Positions 28,901 to 40,500 of a DNA stretch of 64,000 nt are shown here, one piece after another. Source of the DNA: Paracentrotus lividus (Eukaryota > Echinodermata > Echinoidea > Camarodonta > Echinidae); assembly GCA_940671915.1 (NCBI GenBank), contig CALNVZ010000174.1, forward strand, positions 16,581,420-16,645,419, in the 5' to 3' direction. The translations under genes and the position numbers were made by a program. The notes under the pieces are model-generated. The model was given only the letters and a program-made list of their open reading frames with translations. It searched no databases and was not told the DNA's origin. Each line of letters begins with the position of its first letter. Positions within the stretch are counted from its first letter, which is position 1.

Positions 28901-31900
28901 GCGGTGCCGCACTAGTTAGGAGCTGGAAAAAGAGCGCACTATTTGTGATCCAATGAACGAGCCTGATCAAAGGATAACAGGCCTTTTCTCTCATATAGTG
29001 TGCTAATTTCGGCAAAATCTCAGCCCAAGTCATCTTGGGCTTATTTCCAATTTCGAGCTACATTAGTTTGGCAGTTTTGGCACTAGCCTATCCCAACTAC
29101 ATCAGAAACATATGGGGCACTGGTCAGGCCGTAAAACTTTATCTACCGGGGTGATATTCACTCTTGAAAAAAAAAGACATACTTAAGCGAGGGAGCGAAG
29201 CGACCGAGGGGGGGGGGAGGGTGTGAGAGGGGGGTTTTCCCCCTCCCACGGCAGGGACTTTTTGTATTTTGGGACTTTAAATTGTGCAATTTTGTGCATA
29301 CCTGGAGAAAAGAAAAAAAAAATTTAATCAGAATTTTGATTTAAATTGGAGGAATATCATCCCTGTTATCTAGAGATTCAGCTTTGGCTACTGCAGTATC
29401 AACTTCGCGCGTGACTCATTTTGGGGTTTATTCCCCTTGCTCCAACTTGTAGTGCGCTATTTCACTAGCTTGAGCTAGTATAGTAACGCCTTGTTAGGAA
29501 TTTTTGCTTTCAAACAAACAATACAGAGTATTTTTTACACTGGGGGATAACAAGGGTCAGTTTATCATCATGATGACCATCAATCAAATTCCATGCGCAT
29601 CCTGGTTCATCTTTCTTGTTTTTAAACTTGTGTTCTTATATCTTCCTATTCCTAAATCGCTGGAAATTCTTCTCCATGCTGCTTTGGGGATACAAACCTT
29701 TCAAGTGTGAATCCCTCATGTGATGATTATTCATAGTACGGAGCAAAATTGGAGTGGTCTACCTTACCAATGAGATGAAGCCCTTCAAATATTAACCCAG
29801 CAGAAGGGCTCATGATCATCCCAAATGAAAAATTATGATAACTATTTCAAGTAGAACCTCTTTAAAGGTCTTTAAGGATATGAGGTAAAAGGAAATTAAC
29901 TACCTGAAGATATAAGATGCACAGGCAAATAACCCATGCTACTTGGTTACAGATGAATATTGATCAGGTTGAACCTTAGTTCGATCAAGCCTATTCTTTA
30001 TAATTCATTGCAAAAAACAAGTATTAGTAACAAAAGTTGTTTATTTATTTTTTACAATAATTATTTTAGCAAAATATTTTGTTAACCATTGATTTGAAAA
30101 ATGCATTGTCACTTTGTGTACACTTGGCTACATCCTTCATAAATTGCAATTTAATTTTTCAATCTTTTACCGTTTCGATGTCATACATGTAGTTATTTTG
30201 TGTCAACTATAAAAAAAAAATATGTATAAAAAATATATAAAAAATTATCTACACAATAATTAAAAATTGATTTTAACTACAATGCTGGAGCTGGAGGAAA
30301 AAAATGCAATTTTCAGCATTCATGCACACAAGACCTTTTCATATACATGTAGACCTAATCTTAAAAATAAGAAATAAAATGAAAATCTACTCCATTAAAA
30401 GTAGAATATTATTGAGTCTTTGTCTATTAAAATTTCCATCTCTTTTTGAGAATAATTGACACAAGGGTGTTAATCTATTATGAATCAGAGTAGGAATGTT
30501 TGTCCATCCTCTTAAGATAGACAATAGGGAGCTATACTCGCTCTGAAACCATATATTGACATAGTGAATAAGAATTTTGAACCTGTACATGAGGGATACC
30601 CCAAAATTACTCAAAATTAACACGAAGCAATGTCATACTATGATTTGCCCATGCAAACTTCTATACCTATAAGTTCATATTATAGAACATGTACTGAAGA
30701 TAGAATATTAGAATGGATACAATTATCTGTGTATGGTTTTTTAACATATTTAAGAATAGAGTTTAAAGGCTTCAGAGAATACATGTTCATCAATTTGGAT
30801 TATTTCTAATAGGAAACAGGCATTAATTCCAAGTCAAATACAAAGAAATTATCAACTAGAACAGGAAAATACAGTTCATCATGTAACAAATTGAATTTAA
30901 ACACATACTGTACATGTATCAAAGTTTACTGTGGCTCTCTGCTTGTGAAATATAAAGGTGCAAAGAACTATCCAAGATGTCAAAAAAGAAATGATACTCA
31001 TAAATTTTGCTCTCCATTATTGCATTGCAATAATACGAAACAGGTGACTTGATATCCAAATATCATTTGGGAATTTCTTTTATAGCCAAGGTTTTCCAAC
31101 TTGTCCATAATCTGAATAGAATTTCATTAGAAGTACTAATACTTTGATTTGACATCATATAAACCACATCTATATTGAACTTAAAACGATTTGTGCGCAT
31201 AAAGCCATTTTTTAAAAATATTTAAATCACTGTTCAACTGTAAGTGTTCAACCCTGTAAAAAACACCCTCTTTGGACTCCTTAGACATACATGTAACTTT
31301 AAAAAAATTTAAATCCTTTACAGCACTCCATCTTTATATCTGAGGATACATTATTACTAATTCTCTTTTATACATGTATACTCTTCATTTGTGCAGGCTG
31401 TAGTGTAAGGATAATCTTAATTTTAAAGTGATGATAGATGGAGAATCTGCATGGACAAGCTTCATGCTCTATCCGAACAAAAAAGAATGCAATGTTCCCA
31501 GCTGATGTACAGGTATTTGAAGTAAAACATTGCAAGTTGATTCTCACTTAGTCATATTTCATACTTAACCTATCTCTTATTTTTAAGAATTTAAAAAATT
31601 CAGAAACACACAACTATCTAAATGTATGTACATACATTTCCCACAGTGAATTAGAATAGCACACAGTCTCTCAAAATTGTAAATCCACTTCTTGAATAAT
31701 TTCCTCTCTTGAATTGCATCTCTCAGTGCCTGCTGTAAATCATCATGTAAACGACTTGTAATGGTCGTCCATCGTATTTAATCATGTCACCCGGGAATAG
31801 AATTTATGGGGTTCATCTTTGAAGTCTAATAACCCACTTTGACACAGTTTTTTTTTGTAAAACCAAAGTCAACATCGCTTGCTTACAAGTAACATCCTTG

Positions 31901-33044
31901 GATTTCCCTTCACTATTACGGTGTTTACACTGTGACTAGGCTCTCGTGTCGAATCCACAGGAAGGGTTCAACACTGCAAAAAGTGAACATGTGATCGTGT
32001 TTATACACAACAAAAAAGGCTAGTTCAATAAGACTGCAGATCATGACTGGAAGTAAATGGATGTCATTAGGTGTGCCATGATATAGCCGAATTCCATCAC
32101 TAACCTCAAGGTCTTCGAGTTCGACACAGCATTCTGTTTACACACAGAAAAATTGCCGCGTCAAACCCGCCTCCCGGATCGAAACCTACAATTTGGGCGG
32201 AGCAAAAGGCGTGCCGAGCTCAGGTCGCAGATCACACTGATCCTCTTTACACGCAAAAAAATTGTTGTGTCGAACACGATTGCCGTGTCGAACCCCCAAG
32301 CAGAGTCCCAGTGTAAACACGTCACATATAATTCACAAAGCCTACCAACCTGTACACAATGTTTCACAAATCTGATGGACTTGGTGCTTTGTTAGTTAGC
32401 TATTTATTAAATGAGTTTTATTGTTGTTCATGATTCTTTTTTAGTAGTACTTAGATATGTTTCATGGTGAATAATAATGATCTTTAATCGCATATACTGT
32501 AATGCCATATATGGTCAGTCATATATCACATTTTTTTAAATGTGAACTTTGATTATTATTGTTTATCAGATATCCTACCCTTTACCTAATTACTGTTTAT
32601 TAAGACCAAACTATGTAATATGCACATCATGACAATTGGGCAATTAATGTACCCCAAGAAATAGAGTATGGGTTAGGTGTAGAGTTAAGGGGTAGATTTT
32701 GGGTGGGGTAGTTGTCCGGGGGTAGTTGTTCAGAGGGGTAATTGTCCTAGAACCATTATATGTTAAACCATGCAGAAAAATACATCACTTTATGATTAAT
32801 TCTTGAGTCCACATTCAAGGGTAACTGATTCATAAAATTTTGGATTCCAGCTTGCCAAGTTTCATGCCCATCTAAGAACAGCCAAAGTTGATACATTTTG
32901 AAGACCTTTACAGCAAATCTTCTTTCACCAAGTGCTATTTGCAACACAAAAATAAAAAATAAAAAATGGAAATGAATTGTCATTACATAGAGAAGAAAGT
33001 TGATAGAGAATACTGTAAATAATGTATTTATATATAATATTATA

Positions 33045-33104
<60 letters not shown>

Positions 33105-34525
33105 AGTGCGATGAGACTCAACTTTTGGACATGACGACGTTTTGTCCAGATGATATATGTGTTATGAATAAAAAGTCTAGGGACAAGCTTGGACGTTGCT
33201 GGACTTTGAATCTTTAATCAAGCTTTCGGCTTATGCCTTCATCAGGATCTCTGAACAGAAAATCATAACAAACAAGAACAAAACCATAATAAATAAAAGT
33301 AAATCATACAAACAAAATCAGGCACCAACATCTTATCTTATATAATGTATACAAAAAGTAAAGAAAATAAATAATATGTACAAGTATTTGTTTACCTTAT
33401 CTAGCCGTGGAGAGTGTTACGTGTTTGTGTTATTACGTTGTTTGAAGTATTGAAATATAGAGGGCGTGTAATCAAGTGTGAATTTCGAGTTGTTCTGCCG
33501 TGACCAAGAGAAAGAGAGTGAGAGAGAAAGAGAGAGAGGGAGAGAGGGGGGGGGGTAGTGAGAGAGAGAGACAAGGGGGGGGAGAGAGGAGAGAGAGAGA
33601 GGGAGGGAGCGGGAGAATGTTGACGCGTGTGTGACCATATCCGAGTGTTTTTACTCTGAATTAATCTCTCTAAAAACGAGAGGAGAAGAAATATAAACAA
33701 AAGTTTGTAAATAATACCATTACAAAATTAGTTCATCTATATATTATTACTTCTAAACATTATACTCAAGATATATGCAAAATAATATATGACGAGTGGC
33801 GTAATGGCTTTTATTCTTTTCTCATCACCACGCATTTCACAGATCGAAATTGTGCACTTTGAGAAGGGTTTGCAACGCATATTTTTGCAACTTGTTTTCT
33901 TTTATTCACCAATTACGCAGTCATTAAGGATTATTTTGCAATACGCTACAAGATTAGTTCATCTATATATTTATTGTCTAAACATCATACCAAGATATAT
34001 GCAAAATAATATATGACGAGGTGCGTAATGGTTTTTTTTGTTTTTCATGCACCACGCATTTACAGATCGAAAATCTGTGCACTTGATGAAACGGGTTTGC
34101 AACGCATTTTTTGCCAATTTGTTTTCTTTATTTACACTTACGCGTCTCTCTCCCTCTCTCTCTTCCTTCTTCTCACTCTCTTCTCTTGGTCACGGCAGAA
34201 GCAACTCCGAAATTCACACTTGATTACACGCCTCTATATTTCAATACTCAAAACAACGTAATAAACACAAACACGTAACAACTCTCCACGGCCTAATAAG
34301 GTAACAATACTTGTACATATATTATTTTCTTTACTTTTTGTTATACTTATATAAGATAAGATGTTGGTGCCTGATTTGTTTGTATTTACTTTTATTATTA
34401 TGGTTTTTGTTCTTGTTTGTTATGATTTTTGTTCAGAGATCTGAATGAAGCGATCAAGCCGAGAAGCTTGATTAAAGATCCAAAGTCCAGCAACGTCCAA
34501 GCTTGTCCTAGACTTTTTATTCATA

Positions 34526-34570
<45 letters not shown>

Positions 34571-37500
34571 TGATTTATTTTTAAACTTTGACATCATGAT
34601 CTGTGTTCTGAATATAAATACATAAATACTTGACTAAAAAAACTATGCAAACAACAAAATTCAGACAATAAGTCTGGCTAATGAGTTAACGAGATACTAT
34701 AATTTGATTTAAACATGTCTTTGATATTCATAAATTGGAGTATGTATCCTGTAATTGATTGGGTTAATGATTACTTGCTTTATGGAGGGCTTTTGAGGAA
34801 TCTTAATTTACAAACTTCACATCTTCATAAGACAGTAAAGTATTCATTTTGATATGAAAGAAGACCTGGGGGTGTTTCACAAAGAGTTAAGTAGACTTAA
34901 AGTCGCACTTAACTTCTATGCCCATCCTGTATTATAACGTGCAATCTAATTGATAGACTTCTTAATGGCGCGCATCTCCTGGGCATGATCTGACCAATAA
35001 GGTGATGTGTAATATACCACAAGCGACTAGGGACTTAAGTGGGATTTTTAAGTCTACTCAACTCTTTGTGAAACACCCCCTGCATCTCAAATTGATTCAG
35101 GCTACTTGTTTACTTTGGTTCATACAGACATTGAAGTGTTCTTTTTTATATGGAAAAAACAAAAAAAAACAACAAAAAAAAACTCAAGTTTATTTATTGA
35201 TATTTTGTTCAATCCATTTGAATACTTTGCTAGAGGTATCTTAATTTACCAGCTTTATATTATTACAAGACAGTAAATTGTTGCTTTTGATATAACAGAA
35301 GACCTGCATCTCAAATTAATATTTATTATTATTTTTTTTTAAAGCTTTAAATCTGGTGACTTTGGTTCATTCTAGAGGTGTCTTAGCTGACTAAATTTAC
35401 ATCCTCATAAGATAGTAACATGTTATTATTGATATGAAAAAAACCTGCAATTCAAATTCATTTGCTGATATTTTTCCCCAAGATATTTTACTTTTTGATC
35501 AACACATTCACAGAGATGCCAAGTTAAAAAAAAAAAAAATTGCGTGCGATAATTCACATCGTGTTTGAAAGCAGCATGCACGCAGCGTGCGTTACCACGC
35601 GTGCGTGCGCGCAGTAGTAATTTGTACACAAAGGAGGCTCGCATGCACGCTACACATGTTTCAAGTAGTAAGCTATCTTGCATATAACGATTGCACTCGC
35701 AGGCCAGATTGATGCGCGACAAAACTGTCGATATTTAGGGTTTTGAGACTCCAAAATGGTAAAAAAATCTATAATAATGCTACTTTTTCTTATTTTGCGT
35801 GAGAAATGGGGTGTTCTGCGTGAGATCGTGAGACGGACCCGAAATGCGTGATTCTCACGCAAGATGCGTGAGACTTGGTAGCTCTGCATTCATTTCTCCT
35901 CTTACATGTATTCTACATCAAACAACGTCATGATTTCACTTGGGAAAAGAGGAAAATTGGGTCCAAATGTAATTAATTCTGAGGCAATATGGAATGGTTG
36001 TATCCATGTAATAAGGTTTTCAATATGCATGCAAGTAAACTGACCTTTAACTTTATGTATGTAAGACAGGGAAGTATCACACCAAAGAAGTTACTTCTCT
36101 CTGTGTTGACTGACAAGTACAATGTATAAACACAGAGGAGGCAGCCCAACCACCAATCTTGCATTCTCTTCCTATATTGACTTTACAATCCAGGTAGAAT
36201 CTCAACAGGAAATATCTGTCAGAACTTATCAAGACGTTTTATTTCCAAACACTTTGAGCTAATGTTAAAAAGGAACACTTCAAAAAAGACATGTAAAGTG
36301 GGATTAAAAGTTATGCATAATATGTTGGCACTAAACTTGTAAGTGTATAAATTGTAGCCATATGAAGAGACCAAGGGCGAAGACGGGGGGGGGGGGGGGG
36401 GGGGGGGGTGTCATTTCTTCCCAGTTACCTGTATTTTAAAGAGTTGTGATTGATATTTATCATAACTCATTCAGATACAGAAACTTGCATGCCTCTGCCA
36501 TTGATTCAGAATGTATCAATTTCTGAATTATTTACAATGAGCCTCATTTAAGGTGGGTTTTTTTTTTCTTCTATTGCACAGTACTCTTAGGAATTCATCC
36601 TTTACATATCGCTCCCTCAGTTAAGGTTTGAAAAGCCACATTTATTTGTAACTAATAATGCATTGTTATCATAATTCTGTGCATTTAGAGACAGAAAATT
36701 GGATCTGCTATGGATTCAGATTATCGATTTCTCATTTGTTTATATTAAACCTAATTTCAGAGAATTTCTTTGATATAGTTCTGATGGAATCATTTCAAAA
36801 CATATTTCCTCATGACAATCAGACAAACTGTACTTTCTTGCTAGAATTATGAGTCGTTGCATTAAACAAAAATCTTAATATATAGAACACAAACAATCTG
36901 GCTTGCACCGACAAAAATCCATACTCTGGTCTGTATTGACTCACTGTGAATACTATCATCTTCAAGATGACAGATGGTTTATTTAGAATTAAGATTTGTG
37001 AAGTTATTTTGGACCGCGGTAAGATTGGGGGGATCTCTGTCATCCGTACATGTACTTCATAAACATCTAAATGTCATTTACTGTGGCATTAACCAATCCG
37101 CCGTTGAGCACCAATAAAAAGAAGGTGATGAAAGATTATGCTAACTTAGTTAAGTACAGCATGATTTACGACATCGAGGAGCATAAAATAGGCAATGTAT
37201 ACTAGAATGACATTTAGGGTCTTGTTGAATCCACAATGTGTACAAGGGCCAGCAAACTAACTATCATAGATTAAAGAGTTGATCTTCCGTAGTCTTCAGG
37301 CACAACAAAAATGTCATCATTTTTTTAACATCCGAGTTTCATAGAGGCCAATTCGCAACATCATAATAGGCCCAATTGTGTAGTGGCACACAAGTTCATA
37401 AAATTGTCAATCTTATATGTAGTAGCCTTTTACAAATATGCACTTTTTCAGTTGTTTAATTATGCTTGAATTTCAATACATTTTATATCTCCATATATTC

Positions 37501-40500
37501 CTATGTTTCTCTCTGTCAAGGTGTATTTAATGTATTAAAAAATATATTATCTATTCTGTCCCTTTGCTTATGTTAAAGATGTAATTAGTATATTGTTCAG
37601 AATCTCATGAAGGATCTATTTAAAATAAAAGAGAAAAGATTAGGCATTGATCTTCCAATGGCAGAGATATTTTGGTCTAAACTGCAGGGTCTCTGAGGTC
37701 AGTATAAACTAAAGGTGAATCTCTCTGTGTCTCTATACAAGTGTAAACCAATATGACATGGATTTGGGCCTTGTAAGTCCTTTATCTTCTAATCCTAGAA
37801 TGCTTGCCATAACACCATTCACCTCTGTGGACTTGCATTTGTTTAGCACAGGGAGCAATGAGGTCTAGTCAAAATATATTATACTCGTTGTTATGTCCTG
37901 ACCATACAGCTGTTACCCTCTAAAGCTACGCTAAAGTGTTGTGTGTTCACCATGGCAAATAACTAACAACAGTAAATTTTGTTTAAATAATAATAATAAT
38001 AATGTGATTTGTATTGTGCACATATCCACTCTGTAGAGTGCTCAAGGCACATTATACCCCGAAAGGCACTCACAGCATTCGCAGAATTTTACCTCACTTG
38101 GGTCAAGTACGGCAAATTTGCAGGTTGAAACCTTGCCGAAGGATGCTAGTGGTATGGACGGGATTCGAACCGCGTACCTTGTGTTCGTAAGTCCTCCGAC
38201 TTAGCCACTCGACCACACCACACCACTCCCACAAATAGCAATGAGAATAAATGTGCCCACACTTGAATTTTGGTTCTTGATTATTATTTGATTCATCAAT
38301 CAATATTTGCATTTTCCCCTTGTTTTTGTGAAATAAATGCTTCTCTTTGGTGGGGATTTTTCATTTTTATTTATTTATTCTTTTTTGGTGAGGGGGGATT
38401 TTTTTTTTCCAGCAAATTTAATCCAAGACCCAAAACATATATATTTTGCCCATGTCCAATGGTGCTGAAGTTTATACAAAATTGCATCACATGTATTCCT
38501 GAGATTCTTTTTGTATCTCTTGGAACATTACCATAGTAGTTGTTTAAAAAGAATTCCAACATTCATTATACTCACTGATATATTGGAATGCATAAATATA
38601 TGTTTACACAGTTGTAAAATACAAGTAGCGCTCTCTTTCAAGTAATGGCAGGAAAACACTAATACTTTATATAAATAACAAGTCCAAATTTTCAAACATC
38701 CTTAAGTCAAGGTTTGTAAATAGAGTAATTAGCGGATAATCATTCAGATTATACATTATCTAGGAATCAGCATAGGTACACTGTACTGGCAGGAAAATTA
38801 CCAATATTAATTTGGAAATCTGAAAAATAACAAACAGAACACAAAATGTATACAGGCTCTATGACATTGTGTGCATAAGTAAGTAAATAAATAATAAATA
38901 AATAACAACATTGTAATAGTAAATAACAAAATATTTCAGAAAATCACATAGAAGAGAAGATACATATGAAATTCCATATGAAAGGGACTATGATCAATTC
39001 AACTATCTCTACTATATAATATTTTTAAGAAGATTCGCTTTCATGCTATTAAAATTTCGGTTCCATATTTGCTCTGGCGACTATTGCTCCATGGTTAATC
39101 CAGAATACCAATTGAATGACTAATTTGAAATTCAGCCAAAAAATTATACTTAACCTAACCCTAAAATTGAAATAAACCCTAACAACCCTAATCCTAACCT
39201 TACATATGAATAAAATTAATGCCTGGAGCAAATTTTTGCCAGAGGAAGTGTTTTGTCACTGAAATTGCAGCTCTTTTACATGTTTTTCTTTTTTCCAAGA
39301 AACAAATACTTTTCTTTTTGAGACACTGGCGGAAAAATTTGTAACAAATAAAAAAATACATGAAGTATACGAAGGAAATACAAAACAACCTGTAGCACAT
39401 ACATTTTTTTATTCAGTAAACATTCTCTCTCTACTTGTAAGCTTGTTCTGTGATTTTTTTTCCTCCTAGAGTTTGTAGATCCTCTGGGTAAATTGACTGT
39501 CAACGGGTCTAATTGCTGAGATGACTACAACTTAGAGACTCATCTGTATCTAGGTAGCAGTCAAGTACTGCCTAATTACTCTATCTGTGTTAATTATTAA
39601 TTCTTTCATCAACCTTCAAAGGAGAAAACCTGAGGAATGACCCCCTGGAAGAATTCTCCTGAACTTATCCAATTTGTATGATATCTGGTGCTGGATTATG
39701 AATAAATGGATTGAACGATGGTTAATCATGAAATAACAGAATCTTAATCATTTTTTTTTAACACTCTTTCTATGGCAACCCTCCCCCCCCCTCACGCCAT
39801 CAATTTGTACTTGTTGCTGACAGCAAAAAATGCAGGCCTAATACCCTTTTACGAAAAGATAAAGATAAAAAAAATCGCAAAAGAGAAAAATTGCTAAAGA
39901 ATCCCCTCTATTCATGGATAAAAATATAAAGAGAACCGGATTATGATGTCCACAAGGTTGAAACCAAACTAGATATATAATTCACAGGCTTAATATAAAC
40001 CAGACCTGTTTTCAGGGCAATCATAAACAACCCTTCATATATTTTTTACAATATTCCCTCTTTGTTTTTGTTTTAGAGAACTTTCACACTGAAATATACA
40101 CGGCTTCATATTGAGTAGAACACAGAGCTCATTGATGATGATTAACTTACATCATACATTGTACTCAGAGACACTCTCCCTGTCTCATTTAATTATTTTA
40201 AGAAAGGTGGTAATTTTTTATTTGCGATATGTAGGAGGGGAAGGTTGATTAAAGGTCTTTTAAGCCAAGCATTATCCCGTCATCCAAACTCAGTTATATC
40301 ATTTTGCATAAGCCGCTGAAATACAGTGAAATGTTGCTTGCAGATGTGAACATGCCCTAGTGAGACATAAATAGCCGGGCCATGTCACAGTGATCAAGGA
40401 TTAAAGCCACGAAGGTGATTTCTAACTGTGAAAATAGCATCTTGAAAAAAAACTCTTCCAATTAAATTTAATCCTTTTGCAATCTACATTGAAATGTTGC

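Larger units (their letters stand above)
21007..32550. repeat. Right copy of the 11.5-kb direct tandem repeat
   Basis: Starts at TTGTTAAAGCAGGG, matching 9532, and ends at AAATGTGAACTTT, after which the sequence is unique. Where a reading check exists this copy is the cleaner one: the WGR exon is intact, the hAT inverted ends match perfectly and the terminal hairpin of the DR1 repeat is complete. Confidence 0.97.

Noticed and set aside
28543-28956. 137-codon plus-strand ORF in the right repeat copy
   Set aside because: The equivalent stretch in the left copy is broken by indels, no domain is recognisable, and the opposite strand also has a long frame, so coding is not supported.
32756-32983. 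75-codon minus-strand frame preceded by a possible AG acceptor
   Set aside because: First taken as a candidate missing WGR exon, but it lacks GLVDI or NSYYKLQ. The true exon is at 24307-24433.
38140-38224. Possible tRNA gene
   Set aside because: Acceptor stem pairs, but the T-stem is mismatched and the body continues into a SINE with an (ATT)n tail.
39146-39200. Interstitial telomeric repeat
   Set aside because: Only a few imperfect CCCTAA units.
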